DNA of 64,000 bases from a bacterium (lineage in GTDB: Bacteria > Krumholzibacteriota > Krumholzibacteriia > LZORAL124-64-63), in the NCBI GenBank assembly GCA_016719645.1, contig JADJYS010000001.1, forward strand, positions 558,001 through 622,000, in the 5' to 3' direction. A model generated the notes under the pieces. That model did no database searches, was not told where the DNA came from, and saw nothing but the letters and a program-made list of their open reading frames with translations. Below, in pieces: positions 9,544-18,027 of the stretch; positions within the stretch are counted from its first letter, which is position 1, and each line of letters opens with the position of its first letter. The translations under genes and the position numbers were made by a program.

Positions 9544-10106
9544 CGGGCGGCCCCGTGGCGGCGGGGCCCCGGTCCGACGGCACGATCGCGACGCTGGGCC
9601 TGGGCGGCAACCTGGGCGACCGCTTCGCGTCGCTGCGCCGGGGCTGGGCGGCCGTCTCGGCCCTGCCGGGCGTGCGTCCCCTGGACCGCAGCGGGATCTG
9701 GGAGACCGCCTACGTCGGGCCCGGCGACCCGCAGCCGCCCTACCTGAACGCCTGCGCCCGCATCGTCACGACCCTGGCGCCGGGCGCGCTGCTGGCGGCC
9801 CTGCAGCGCATCGAGCGGGAGTGCGGCCGGCCGCCCGCCACCCACCTGCAGCCCCGGCTCCTGGACCTCGACATCCTGCTGTACGGCGACCTGGTCGTGG
9901 CGGAGCCGGGCCTGACGATCCCCCACCCGCGCCTGCGCGAGCGGGCCTTCGTGCTGGAGCCCCTCGCGCAGCTGGACCCGGACCTGGTCCTGCCCGATTC
10001 GGGGCTGACAGTCGCCGCCGTTCGTGCGATCATCCGCGCCGCAGGCGGGCCCCCGGTGCGCCCCCTGCCCGGCGGAACCCTGGCCTGGGACGGGAGCGAT
10101 GGCTGA
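9540..10106 (+). CDS. folK: 2-amino-4-hydroxy-6-hydroxymethyldihydropteridine pyrophosphokinase
   Basis: 188 residues from GTG 9540. Recognisable HPPK motifs are LGLGGNLGDRFASLRRG near the N-terminus, YLNACARI, LQRIERECGRPP and the metal/ATP site RLLDLDILLYGD, followed by IPHPRLRERAFVLEPLA. It transfers pyrophosphate from ATP to the product of FolB. It lies in the folB-folK-kinase string, overlapping folB by four bases and the next gene by eight. FolP, the next enzyme in the pathway, is not in the window. Confidence 0.95.
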   Translation: MTGGPVAAGPRSDGTIATLGLGGNLGDRFASLRRGWAAVSALPGVRPLDRSGIWETAYVGPGDPQPPYLNACARIVTTLAPGALLAALQRIERECGRPPATHLQPRLLDLDILLYGDLVVAEPGLTIPHPRLRERAFVLEPLAQLDPDLVLPDSGLTVAAVRAIIRAAGGPPVRPLPGGTLAWDGSDG

Positions 10107-10761
10107 GCACGGAGGCGCGGCGGCGGCAACGCTGCCCTGGCGGTACATCGTCGTGGAGGGCGTGATCGGGGCGGGCAAGACCAGCCTGACCAAGCGCCTG
10201 GCCGGTCACATCGGCGCCCAGGTGAACCTGGAGGTCGTGGAGGAGAACCCCTTCCTGGTGAAGTTCTACCAGGACCGCTCCGCGCTGGCCTTCCAGACCC
10301 AGCTCTTCTTCCTGCTCAGCCGCTACCGGCAGCAGCAGGGCCTGGTGCAGGGCGACCTCTTCGCCCAGTCGGTGGTCTCGGACTACCTGTTCGCGAAGGA
10401 CCGCATCTTCGCCAACCTGAACCTGCGCGACGACGAGCTGGTGCTCTACGACCAGCTGGCCACGATCCTCGAGCAGCGCATCCTGCAGCCCGACCTGGTG
10501 ATCTTCCTGCAGGCCTCGACCGACGTGCTCATGGAGCGCATCGCGCGGCGCGGCCGCAGCTTCGAGCGCGACATGAACCGCGACTACATCGATGCGCTCA
10601 ACGGCGCCTACAGCTATTATTTCCACCACTACCGGCAGACGCCGCTGCTGGTGGTCAACACGAACGACTTCGACTACGTGAACGTGCCCCGGGACTTCGA
10701 GCGCCTGTTCGAGCAGCTGCGCGAGGGCTTCCAGGGGACCCGGTTCTTCGCGCCCGCCTGA
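10099..10761 (+). CDS. Deoxynucleoside kinase
   Basis: 220 residues. The P-loop VVEGVIGAGKTSLTKRLA is followed by EVVEENPFLVKFYQD, FQTQLFFLLSRYRQ, SVVSDYLFAKDRIFA and LVIFLQASTDVLMERIARRGRSFERD, the order of the deoxynucleoside kinase / dNK family (dGK, dCK, dAK). It phosphorylates deoxynucleosides for salvage in the cytoplasm; the preferred base cannot be read. The DRIF segment corresponds to the ERS/DRS substrate-site region. The start ATG 10099 overlaps folK; upstream in-frame sequence belongs to the folK region. A folK-dNK pairing is seen in several FCB-group bacteria (recalled, not checked). Confidence 0.88.
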   Translation: MAEHGGAAAATLPWRYIVVEGVIGAGKTSLTKRLAGHIGAQVNLEVVEENPFLVKFYQDRSALAFQTQLFFLLSRYRQQQGLVQGDLFAQSVVSDYLFAKDRIFANLNLRDDELVLYDQLATILEQRILQPDLVIFLQASTDVLMERIARRGRSFERDMNRDYIDALNGAYSYYFHHYRQTPLLVVNTNDFDYVNVPRDFERLFEQLREGFQGTRFFAPA

Positions 10762-10786
10762 CCTCTTCGACACCACGGGAGCCGCC

Positions 10787-11638
10787 ATGGAGCCGCAGCC
10801 GAACCTCGAGGTCTTCGCCGCCCGCAAGCGCGCGGGGGAGCGGATCGTCATGGTCACGGCCTACGACCTCGCTTCGGCGCAGATCGCCCGCGAGGCCGGG
10901 GTCGACGCGGTGCTGGTGGGCGACTCGCTGGGCATGGTCGTGCTGGGCCACGCGACCACCCTGCCGGTGACCATCGACGACATGGTGCACCACACCGCGG
11001 CGGTCGTGCGCGCGCGGCCCGGCGTGCCGGTCGTCGCCGACATGCCCTACGGCAGCTTCCACGTCTCGCCCGACGACACGGTGCGCCACGCGATCCGCCT
11101 GGTGAAGGACGGCGGCGCGACGGCGGTCAAGGTCGAGGGCGGGCGCGCCCGCGCCGCGATCCTGGCGGCCCTGCTGGCGGCGGAGATCCCGGTCATGGGT
11201 CACCTGGGCCTCACGCCGCAGTCGGTGCACCGCTTCGGCGGCTTCAAGGTGCAGGGCCGCGGGCAGGACGCCGCCGCGCGACTGCTGGACGAGGCCGCGT
11301 TCCTGGAGCAGGCCGGCTGCTTCGCCATGGTGCTGGAGTGCATCCCGGCGGAACTGGCCGCGCGCGTCACCGCCGCCGTCGGGATCCCGACCATCGGCAT
11401 CGGCGCGGGCCCCGGCTGCGACGGCCAGATCCTGGTCTTCCACGACCTGCTGGGTCTGTACCGGGGCCGCCGCCCGCGCTTCGTCAAGGCCTACGCCGAC
11501 CTGGGCGACGCGGCCGCGGCCGCCGTCCGCCGCTACGCCGAGGAGGTGCGCGGCGGGGTCTTCCCGGCGGCCGAGCACTGCTTCCACGACGCGCCGGACG
11601 AGGACCCGGACCCGGCCCGTCGCGCCGGGAAGGGTTGA
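10787..11638 (+). CDS. panB: 3-methyl-2-oxobutanoate hydroxymethyltransferase
   Basis: 283 residues. Conserved PanB stretches are MVTAYDLASAQIAREAGVD, VLVGDSLGMVVLGH, DMVHHTAAVVRA, DMPYGSF, VKVEGG and MGHLGLTPQSVHRFGGFKVQG. The late segment IPTIGIGAGPGCDGQILVFHDLLG is diagnostic. It makes ketopantoate from 2-oxoisovalerate using methylenetetrahydrofolate, which links it to the upstream folate genes. The ATG is preceded by GGGAG. panC begins four bases after its stop, so the first and last steps of pantothenate synthesis sit together; panE and panD are not in the window. Confidence 0.96.
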   Translation: MEPQPNLEVFAARKRAGERIVMVTAYDLASAQIAREAGVDAVLVGDSLGMVVLGHATTLPVTIDDMVHHTAAVVRARPGVPVVADMPYGSFHVSPDDTVRHAIRLVKDGGATAVKVEGGRARAAILAALLAAEIPVMGHLGLTPQSVHRFGGFKVQGRGQDAAARLLDEAAFLEQAGCFAMVLECIPAELAARVTAAVGIPTIGIGAGPGCDGQILVFHDLLGLYRGRRPRFVKAYADLGDAAAAAVRRYAEEVRGGVFPAAEHCFHDAPDEDPDPARRAGKG

Positions 11639-11642
11639 GGGC

Positions 11643-12519
11643 GTGGAACTGCTGCGGACCAGGGCCGACCTCGCGCGGCTCGCTCCCCTGAGATCCGGCG
11701 GCCGGCTGGTGCTGGTGCCCACCATGGGCGCGCTGCACGCGGGCCACCTGTCCCTGGTCGAGAAGGCCGCCGAGCTCGGGCCGGTCGTGGTGTCGATCTT
11801 CGTCAACCCGACCCAGTTCGCGCCGGGCGAGGACTTCGGGCGCTACCCCCGCGACCTGGAGCGCGACCTGGACCTGCTGCGCCCGCTGGCGCCCGCCGCC
11901 GTCTTCGCGCCCCCGGTGTCGGAGATGTACCCGCACCCGGCCGGCGCGGCCGTCGAGCCCGGCCCCCGGGCGGCCGGCCTGTGCGGCGCGCGCCGCCCCG
12001 GGCACTTCCGCGGCGTCGCGACGGTGGTGGTCAAGCTGCTGAACCTGGTCGGGCCCGCGACGGCGGTGTTCGGCCGCAAGGACGCCCAGCAGTGCCTGGT
12101 GCTGGACGAGGTCGTGCGCGACCTCGACCTGCCGGTGCGGCTGATCGACGCGCCCACCCTGCGCGAGCCCGACGGCCTGGCCATGTCTTCGCGCAACCGC
12201 TACCTGGAAGGCGACGACCGCCGGCGCGCAACATGCCTCTCGCGGGCCCTGCAGGCGGCGCGGCGCGAGCTGGAGGCGGGCGAGCGCGCCGTCGCCGCTC
12301 GAGGACCTGCTGGCCCTGCACCTCGCCGACGCCGACGTCGTGGAGTACGCCGAGGTGCGCCGCGTGCCCGACCTGTCCCGCCCGCCGCGGGCCGAGGGCC
12401 GGCTGCTGCTGGCGATCGCGGCCCGCGTCGGGCCGGCGCGCCTCATCGACAACCTGGTCCTGGACGTCGGCCCGCGCGAGGTGCGCGCGGCGTCCCTGCT
12501 CGAAGGAGGACAACCGTGA
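11643..12519 (+). CDS. panC: Pantoate-beta-alanine ligase, broken by a frameshift near 12296
   Basis: The first frame (GTG 11643 to about 12295) has VPTMGALHAGHLSLV with the HIGH-like GHLSL, FVNPTQFAPGEDF, GRKDAQQCLVL and SSRNRYLEGDDRR. The rest of the protein is in the next frame: EDLLALHLADADVVEYAEV, then LLLAIAARVGPARLIDN, ending at TGA 12517. Restoring two bases in GCCGCTCGAG (as GCCGCGCTCGAG) joins them into about 292 residues, the normal family length. The enzyme condenses pantoate and beta-alanine using ATP. The gene is probably intact in the organism. It overlaps the next gene as GTGA. Confidence 0.88.
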
Positions 12520-13262
12520 CCGACGCTGCGCCCGCCCTGCAGGCCGTCGTCCTGGCCGCCGGCAAGGGCACCCGCATGAAGTCCGACCTGCCGAAGGTGC
12601 TGCACCGCATCGGCGGGCGCACCCTGCTGGACCACGTGCTGGGCGCGGTGCGCGCCGCGGGCGTGCCCCGCACGGTGGTCGTCGTGGGCCACGAGGCCGA
12701 ACTGGTGGAGGAGTCCTGCCGGGCGCCCGACGTGGCCTTCGCCCTGCAGCGGCCCCAGCTCGGCACCGGCCACGCCGTGCAGGTCGCCGTGCCGGGCCTG
12801 GCCGCCGACGGCTGGACCCTGGTCCTGGCCGGCGACGTGCCGCTGCTGCGGCCGGCCACGCTGCGGCGCCTGGTCGACGCGACGGTCGCGGCGCGGGCGA
12901 GCGCCTCGGTGCTGACCTGCGTGGTCGCGGACGCCGGCGCCTACGGCCGCATCGTCAAGGACGCGGCGGGCCGCCTGCAGCGCATCGTGGAGGCCCGCGA
13001 CGCGTCGCCTGCGGAGCTGGCGATCGGGGAGTACAACACGGGCGTCTTCTGCTTCCGGACCGCGGACCTGGTCGCGGCGCTGGCCAAGCTGCGGGCGGAC
13101 AACGACCAGTCCGAGTACTACCTCACCGACACGATCGCCCACCTGGTGGCCGACGGCCGCGCGGTGCAGGCCGTGGCCATCGACGACCCCGACGAGGTGG
13201 TCGGCATCAACACCGTCGACGAGCTGGCGGCGGCCGAGGCGCTGCTGCGCCGCCGCGGCTGA
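12516..13262 (+). CDS. UDP-N-acetylglucosamine pyrophosphorylase domain (GlmU N-terminal half only)
   Basis: 248 residues. VVLAAGKGTRMKSDLPKVLHRIGG is the nucleotidyltransferase signature of GlmU, followed by QLGTGHAVQ, LVLAGDVPLL, YGRIVKD, EYNTGVFCF, YYLTDTIAHL and GINTVDELAAAE. All are GlmU uridyltransferase motifs. The protein stops where GlmU would continue into its left-handed beta-helix acetyltransferase, so it is monofunctional. It should make UDP-GlcNAc from GlcNAc-1-phosphate, with the acetyl step done elsewhere. GTG 12516 overlaps the panC stop. The short form could be a dedicated pyrophosphorylase rather than the essential GlmU. Confidence 0.88.
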   Translation: MTDAAPALQAVVLAAGKGTRMKSDLPKVLHRIGGRTLLDHVLGAVRAAGVPRTVVVVGHEAELVEESCRAPDVAFALQRPQLGTGHAVQVAVPGLAADGWTLVLAGDVPLLRPATLRRLVDATVAARASASVLTCVVADAGAYGRIVKDAAGRLQRIVEARDASPAELAIGEYNTGVFCFRTADLVAALAKLRADNDQSEYYLTDTIAHLVADGRAVQAVAIDDPDEVVGINTVDELAAAEALLRRRG

Positions 13263-13275
13263 GGGGGGTGCGCCG

Positions 13276-13780
13276 ATGGACCGTCTGTTCACGCCCTGGC
13301 GCCTGGACTACGTCCGCCAGGGCGAGCACCGGGGCGACGACTGCGTGTTCTGCGCCTGCCAGGGACGGCAGCGACGAGCAGGAGTACATCCTGCACCGCT
13401 CGCGCCACTGGTTCGCGATCCTCAACCGCTACCCCTACAACGGCGGCCACCTGCTGCTGGTGTGCAACGAGCACGTCGGCGGGCTGACGGCCTGCGCGCC
13501 GGAGGCGGTGACCGACCTGGCGCGGCTGCTCGCGGCCGCGGAGCAGGCGGTGCGCGAGGTCTACCAGCCCCACGGGGTCAACGCCGGCTACAACGGCGGC
13601 GCGGCCGCCGGCGCGGGCATCCCCGGCCACTTCCACGTCCACCTGCTGCCGCGCTGGCGGGCGGACACCAACTTCATGACCGTCGTCGGCGACGCGCGCG
13701 TGATCCCCGAGACCCTCGACCAGACCTACGCCGCCCTGCGGCCGGCCCTGGCGCGGGCGCTGGCCGGCACGGGGCTCTAG
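13276..13780 (+). CDS. HIT-family nucleotide hydrolase/phosphorylase, broken by a frameshift near 13364
   Basis: The N-terminus RLFTPWRLDYV, then CVFCAC, is in the first frame. From about 13365 the next frame continues with EYILHRSRHWFAILNRYPYNGGHLLLV, then YNGGAAAGAGIPGHFHVHLLPRW, which holds the HxHxH histidine triad, and TNFMTVVG. This is the AP4A phosphorylase-like branch of HIT proteins found next to many bacterial genes of central metabolism. CxxC in CVFC suggests a zinc site. Two restored bases after CAGG (13361-13364) give about 168 residues. The likely role is clearance of dinucleoside polyphosphates; the substrate is not certain. Confidence 0.86.
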
Positions 13781-13804
13781 GCCGGCCGCGCGCTGCGATT
13801 CCCG

Positions 13805-13833
13805 TTGGTTTCGCGGGGGGGACGGGGTATATT
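13805..13833 (+). promoter_or_regulatory. Promoter of the DUF4321-like/tatA genes
   Basis: TTGGTT (13805-13810), a 17-base spacer and TATATT (13828-13833), placed 46 bases before the ATG at 13879. Confidence 0.7.
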
Positions 13834-13878
13834 GCTCCCCACGCGGCGGGCATCGGATCGGGCCAGGGGAGGGCACGG

Positions 13879-14142
13879 ATGCGCAAGTCGATGGGAACGG
13901 TGCTGCTCACCCTGTTCCTGGGTATCTTGATCGGCGCCATCTTCAGCGAGATCATCGGCCTCTTCCTGGAAGAGGGCTCGGTGGCCCACCAGCTGTTCGT
14001 GCGTTCGATCGACTTCGGGCCCGAGCTGAACCAGTGGGACCTGGTGATCCTGGAGATCGCCTTCGGCTTCAAGCTGCACTTCAACTTCATGAGCCTGGTC
14101 GGCGTGTTCGTGGCCTCGCAGATGCTGCGCTGGTACCGCTGA
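13879..14142 (+). CDS. Small inner-membrane protein, DUF4321-like
   Basis: 87 residues with two hydrophobic segments: VLLTLFLGILIGAIFSEIIGLFL (about residues 7-29) and FNFMSLVGVFVASQML near the C-terminus. The gap holds GPELNQWDLVILEIAFGFKLHF. Length and pattern (short, two helices, conserved Gly-x-x-Gly in the first) fit the DUF4321 family, which has no known function. It has its own promoter and is followed by tatA after 18 bases, so the two are probably co-transcribed. A role beside Tat export is only suggested by position. Confidence 0.65.
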   Translation: MRKSMGTVLLTLFLGILIGAIFSEIIGLFLEEGSVAHQLFVRSIDFGPELNQWDLVILEIAFGFKLHFNFMSLVGVFVASQMLRWYR

Positions 14143-14160
14143 CCGATCGGAGGGTGGGAC

Positions 14161-14430
14161 ATGGCACCGTTCCTCGCCGTCTTCGGCGGCATCGGCTGGG
14201 GCGAACTGCTGATCATCGCGTTCGTCGTCCTGATGGTCTTCGGACCCAAGCGCCTGCCCGAGATCGCCGAGGCGCTGGGCTCCTCGGTCAAGAAGTTCCG
14301 CCGCGCCACCCAGGACGCCAAGGACGAGGTCAAGCGCGAGATCGACGTCGCCCGCGCGGAGACGCCCCGCAGCGAGCCGCCCCGCGCCGACGCCGGCAAC
14401 GGCGGCTCCGCGCCGCCCAAGGACAACTGA
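14161..14430 (+). CDS. tatA: Sec-independent translocase protein TatA/TatE
   Basis: 89 residues. The N-terminal membrane helix (GELLIIAFVVLMVFG) leads into the hinge FGPKRLPEIAEALG and an amphipathic helix (VKKFRRATQDAKDEVKREI), then a polar, disordered tail rich in Pro, Glu and Asn. This is the TatA-family plan; the protein forms the pore of the twin-arginine translocase for folded proteins. TatB is similar, but the FGPKRLP motif and short length favour TatA/E. tatC is not in the window. The RBS GGAGGG precedes the ATG. Confidence 0.92.
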   Translation: MAPFLAVFGGIGWGELLIIAFVVLMVFGPKRLPEIAEALGSSVKKFRRATQDAKDEVKREIDVARAETPRSEPPRADAGNGGSAPPKDN

Positions 14431-14503
14431 CCGCCCGCGGCCGCGCTCCGGAGGCAACCGTCGTGATGAGGGAACCGGCAGGCGGCGCCGCTCGGCGGGC
14501 GCC

Positions 14504-16777
14504 GTGAACCTGGCGCAGCTGCTCGACCGGCTCCGCGCCGACCCGGCCTTCCTGGACAACGTCACCCGCTGGGAAACGCTGCCGCCCCGCCCCGCGCGCA
14601 CCGCCGACTTCCCCGAGAGCCTGCACCCGCGCCTGGTCGCGACGCTGCGGGAGCGCGGCATCCCCGCCCTCTACACCCACCAGGCCGAAGCCGTGCGCGC
14701 CGCCGCCGCGGGCGAGCCCTTCGTCGTGGTCACGCCCACGGCCTCCGGCAAGACGATGTGCTACAACCTGCCGGTGCTGGACACGATCCTGCGCGACCCG
14801 CAGGCCCGCGCCCTCTACCTCTTCCCGACCAAGGCGCTGAGCCAGGACCAGATGCACGAGGTCCACGGCGTGATCACCGACCTCGGCGCCGACATCCGGA
14901 CCTACACCTTCGACGGCGACACGCCCGAGACGGCCCGCCGCGCGATCCGCAGCAGCGGCCACATCGTGGTCACGAACCCGGACATGCTGCACCAGGGCGT
15001 CCTGCCGCACCACACCCTGTGGGTCAAGCTCTTCGAGAACCTGCGCTACGTGGTCGTGGACGAGGTCCACCACTACCGCGGCGTGTTCGGCAGCCACGTG
15101 GCGAACGTGCTGCGCCGGCTGCGCCGCATCGCCCGCTTCTACGGCGCCGACCCGCTGTTCATCGGCTGCTCGGCGACCATCGCCAACCCCGGCGAGCTGG
15201 CGGCCCAGCTGGCCGGCGGCCCGGTGCGCGTCATCGACGACAACGGCGCGCCGCAGGGGGAGAAGCACGTCATCTTCTACAACCCGCCGGTGGTCAACCG
15301 CGAGCTCGGGATCCGCCGCTCGGCCGTCAAGGAGACCCGCGCGCTGGCCGAGCGCTTCCTGGCCGCCGACGCCCAGATGATCGTGTTCGCCCGCTCCCGC
15401 ACGCGCGTCGAGCTGCTGCTGACCTACCTGGCGCGGGCGGGCCGCCGCACCGGCATCCGCAGCGGCGAGGTGCGCGGCTACCGCGGCGGCTACCTGCCCA
15501 CCGAGCGGCGCGCCATCGAGCAGGGCCTGCGCGACGGGACGGTGCGGGCGGTCGTCAGCACCAACGCCCTGGAGCTGGGCATCGACATCGGGCGGCTGGA
15601 CGTGTGCGTGATGTGCGGCTACGCCGGCACGGTGGCCAGCACCTGGCAGCAGGCCGGCCGCGCCGGGCGCAGCCAGAACCTGTCGGTGGCCGTGCTGGTC
15701 GCCACCAGCAGCCCCCTGGACCAGTACGTGGTGGCCAACCCCGAGTGGTTCTTCGCCCGCGCGCCCGAGAGCGCGGCCGTCGACCCCGACAACCTCGTGA
15801 TCCTGGTCAGCCACCTCAAGTGCGCGGCCTTCGAGCTGCCCTTCGACGCGGGCGAGCAGTTCGGCGGCCGCGACGTCGGCGAGATCCTGGACTACCTCGC
15901 CGAGCAGGGGATCCTGCACCGCGACGCCGCCCGCTACCACTGGATGGCCGAGACGTACCCCGCCGAGGACGTCAGCCTGCGCAGCGCCGCGCCGGAGAAC
16001 GTCGTGATCATCGACGCGGACCAGCCCCGCGGCCTGGTCATCGGCGAGATGGACCTGTTCGGGGCCCAGGAGATGCTCCACGACGAGGCGGTCTACATCC
16101 ACGGCGGGCGGCAGTACCACGTCGACAAGCTCGACTGGGAGCGGCGCAAGGCCTACGTCAAGCCCGTCCAGGTCGACTACTACACCGACGCCCAGCGCAA
16201 GACCGAGCTGCGCACGCTCAGCGACGACGAGTCGCTGGACGCGCCGTACGGGCGCAAGGGGCTCGGGGAGATCGGGCTGGTGAGCAAGGTCACGGTCTAC
16301 AAGAAGATCAAGCTGGGCACCCACGAGAACGTGGGCGCCGGGCGCGTGCACCTGCCGGAGATGGAGCTGCACACCACGAGCTTCTGGTGGGAACTGCCCG
16401 CCGACGCGCACGCCTGGCTCGCGGAGTCGCGCCTGGACCTGGGCGACGCCCTGAAGGGCCTGGCGCACCTGCTCGGGCACGTCGCGCCGGCGTTCATCAT
16501 GGCCGACCCCTCGGACATCCACGCCCTGCCGATGGTCAAGTCGCCGTTCACCGACCGGCCGACCCTGCACCTCTACGACGCCTACCCCGGCGGCGTCGGC
16601 TACGCCCGCCGCATCTTCCTGCAGTTCGACGAGATCACGGCCGCGGCCCTGCGCCACCTCGACCGCTGCGGCTGCGGGCACGGCTGCCCGGCCTGCGTCG
16701 GCGTGCCGGCCGACGCCGGCGCGACCGCGCGCGAGGGCGCCCGCCGCCTGCTGGTCGCGGCCTCGCCGGCGGGTTGA
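14504..16777 (+). CDS. mrfA: MrfA-type DEAD/DEAH helicase with C-terminal zinc domain
   Basis: 757 residues. Superfamily 2 motifs in order: ALYTHQAEAV (Q-motif), TPTASGKTM (Walker A, Lys83), TNPDMLH, VVVDEVHHYRG (DEVH, from Asp186), GCSATIANP, then in the second RecA domain STNALELGIDIG and QQAGRAGR. The C-terminus is a DUF1998/MZB-type domain with Cys722-x-Cys724-x3-Cys728-x2-Cys731 (CGCGHGCPAC). This matches the YprA/MrfA helicase, which in Bacillus subtilis repairs mitomycin-type DNA damage with the exonuclease MrfB independently of UvrABC. The next gene is MrfB-like and starts two bases after this stop, which supports the assignment. The start ATG lies 73 bases after tatA. Confidence 0.9.
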   Translation: MNLAQLLDRLRADPAFLDNVTRWETLPPRPARTADFPESLHPRLVATLRERGIPALYTHQAEAVRAAAAGEPFVVVTPTASGKTMCYNLPVLDTILRDPQARALYLFPTKALSQDQMHEVHGVITDLGADIRTYTFDGDTPETARRAIRSSGHIVVTNPDMLHQGVLPHHTLWVKLFENLRYVVVDEVHHYRGVFGSHVANVLRRLRRIARFYGADPLFIGCSATIANPGELAAQLAGGPVRVIDDNGAPQGEKHVIFYNPPVVNRELGIRRSAVKETRALAERFLAADAQMIVFARSRTRVELLLTYLARAGRRTGIRSGEVRGYRGGYLPTERRAIEQGLRDGTVRAVVSTNALELGIDIGRLDVCVMCGYAGTVASTWQQAGRAGRSQNLSVAVLVATSSPLDQYVVANPEWFFARAPESAAVDPDNLVILVSHLKCAAFELPFDAGEQFGGRDVGEILDYLAEQGILHRDAARYHWMAETYPAEDVSLRSAAPENVVIIDADQPRGLVIGEMDLFGAQEMLHDEAVYIHGGRQYHVDKLDWERRKAYVKPVQVDYYTDAQRKTELRTLSDDESLDAPYGRKGLGEIGLVSKVTVYKKIKLGTHENVGAGRVHLPEMELHTTSFWWELPADAHAWLAESRLDLGDALKGLAHLLGHVAPAFIMADPSDIHALPMVKSPFTDRPTLHLYDAYPGGVGYARRIFLQFDEITAAALRHLDRCGCGHGCPACVGVPADAGATAREGARRLLVAASPAG

Positions 16778-16778
16778 C

Positions 16779-17945
16779 GTGGACCTGCGCAGCCGTCTGG
16801 CCCGCTTCGAGCCCCTGCACAAGCCCCGCGACGACGACCGCGCCCCGAACCCGCCCGACGAGGCGGCCCTGGCGGCCCTGGGTTTCGCGACGGAAGCGAC
16901 GGCTGCGGGCCCCGTCTGCCTGCGCTCGGCCCTGGTTCGGGTCGCACCACCGGGTTCCCTCGCGCCGTTGGCCCGGGTCCTGACCGCGCCGGTCCCGGCG
17001 GACGTCCCCGCCGGCGGCATCCTGCTGCTGGACACCGAGACCACCGGGCTGTCCGGCGGCACGGGCACCCTGGCCTTCCTGGTGGGGACCGCCTGGTGGG
17101 ACGGGGACGGCCTGCGCGTCCGGCAGTACCTGCTGACCTCGCCGTCGGCCGAGGACGCGCTGCTCGGAAGCCTGGCGGAGCTCGCGGCCCGCTTCGCGGT
17201 GGTGGTGACCTACAACGGCCAGACCTTCGACCTGCCGCTGCTGCGCACCCGCGGCATCCTGTGCCGGCGGCGCGGCCTGCTGGACGAACTCGCCGGCCTG
17301 GACCTGCTGCCGGTGGCGCGCCGTCTCTGGGGCCGCCGGCTGCCGGACTGCCGCCAGGCGACCGTCGAGTCCGAAGCCGGCTGCACCCACCGCGGCGCGG
17401 ACGACATCCCCGGCCACCTGATCCCGGCCGCCTGGTGGAACTTCGTGCGCCGCGGCGAGACCGGGACCCTGCGCGAGGTCTGCGAGCACAACCTCTGGGA
17501 CCTGCAGGGCATGGCCGCGATCCTCGACGCGGCCATCGTGCGTTCGCGCCTTCTGGACGAGCAGCCCACGCCGCGGTCGTTGCCCTGGCAGGACGCCTGG
17601 TCCCTGGCGCGCCTCTGCGAGCGACGGTCCGTCGCGCCGGGGGAGGGCCGGACCGCCGCCGCGGCCTGGATCGCCGCCGCGCTGTCCGACGCGGCCCGGC
17701 AGGAGGCGCCGCCGCGCTTCTACGCGGACGCCGTCCGGATCCTCAAGCGGGTGCGCGACTGGGAGCGCGTCGGCGCGCTGCTGGCGGAGTGCGCGGAGCG
17801 GCACGGGCCCCTGCCCTGGGCCCACCTCGAGGCGGCGATCCTCTACGAACACCGGCTGGGCGACCCCCGCCGGGCGCTGGCGCACGCGCTGGAGCTGGGC
17901 GACGAGCACCGCGCCGCGCGGCTGCGCGCCCGGCTCGGCGATTGA
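16779..17945 (+). CDS. mrfB: MrfB-type DEDD exonuclease with TPR-like tail
   Basis: 388 residues from GTG 16779. The central domain has the DEDD exonuclease motifs: LLLDTETTGLSGGTG (Asp85, Glu87), VVTYNGQTFDLPLLRTR (Asp151) and CEHNLWDLQGM (Asp241). The fourth acidic/His motif is not obvious in this reading. The C-terminal 110 residues are helical and TPR-like (RILKRVRDWERVGALLAE, LEAAILYEHRLGDPRRALAHA). This architecture is that of YprB/MrfB, the metal-dependent partner of MrfA. Two-base spacing from mrfA implies tight co-expression. The product acts on damaged DNA in the cytoplasm. Confidence 0.87.
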   Translation: MDLRSRLARFEPLHKPRDDDRAPNPPDEAALAALGFATEATAAGPVCLRSALVRVAPPGSLAPLARVLTAPVPADVPAGGILLLDTETTGLSGGTGTLAFLVGTAWWDGDGLRVRQYLLTSPSAEDALLGSLAELAARFAVVVTYNGQTFDLPLLRTRGILCRRRGLLDELAGLDLLPVARRLWGRRLPDCRQATVESEAGCTHRGADDIPGHLIPAAWWNFVRRGETGTLREVCEHNLWDLQGMAAILDAAIVRSRLLDEQPTPRSLPWQDAWSLARLCERRSVAPGEGRTAAAAWIAAALSDAARQEAPPRFYADAVRILKRVRDWERVGALLAECAERHGPLPWAHLEAAILYEHRLGDPRRALAHALELGDEHRAARLRARLGD

Positions 17946-17969
17946 ACCCGGCCGCAGGCGACGACGGGG

Positions 17970-17998
17970 TTGCGCGGTGCGGGCGCCGGCGTCATCAT
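17970..17998 (+). promoter_or_regulatory. Weak promoter-like sequence before the small gene at 18028
   Basis: TTGCGC (17970-17975), 17 bases, CATCAT (17993-17998). Only seven of twelve positions match the consensus, but the spacing is ideal and the start codon follows by 30 bases. Confidence 0.35.
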
Positions 17999-18027
17999 GG
18001 CGGCGGACAAACGGAAGGGAGGTCGCC

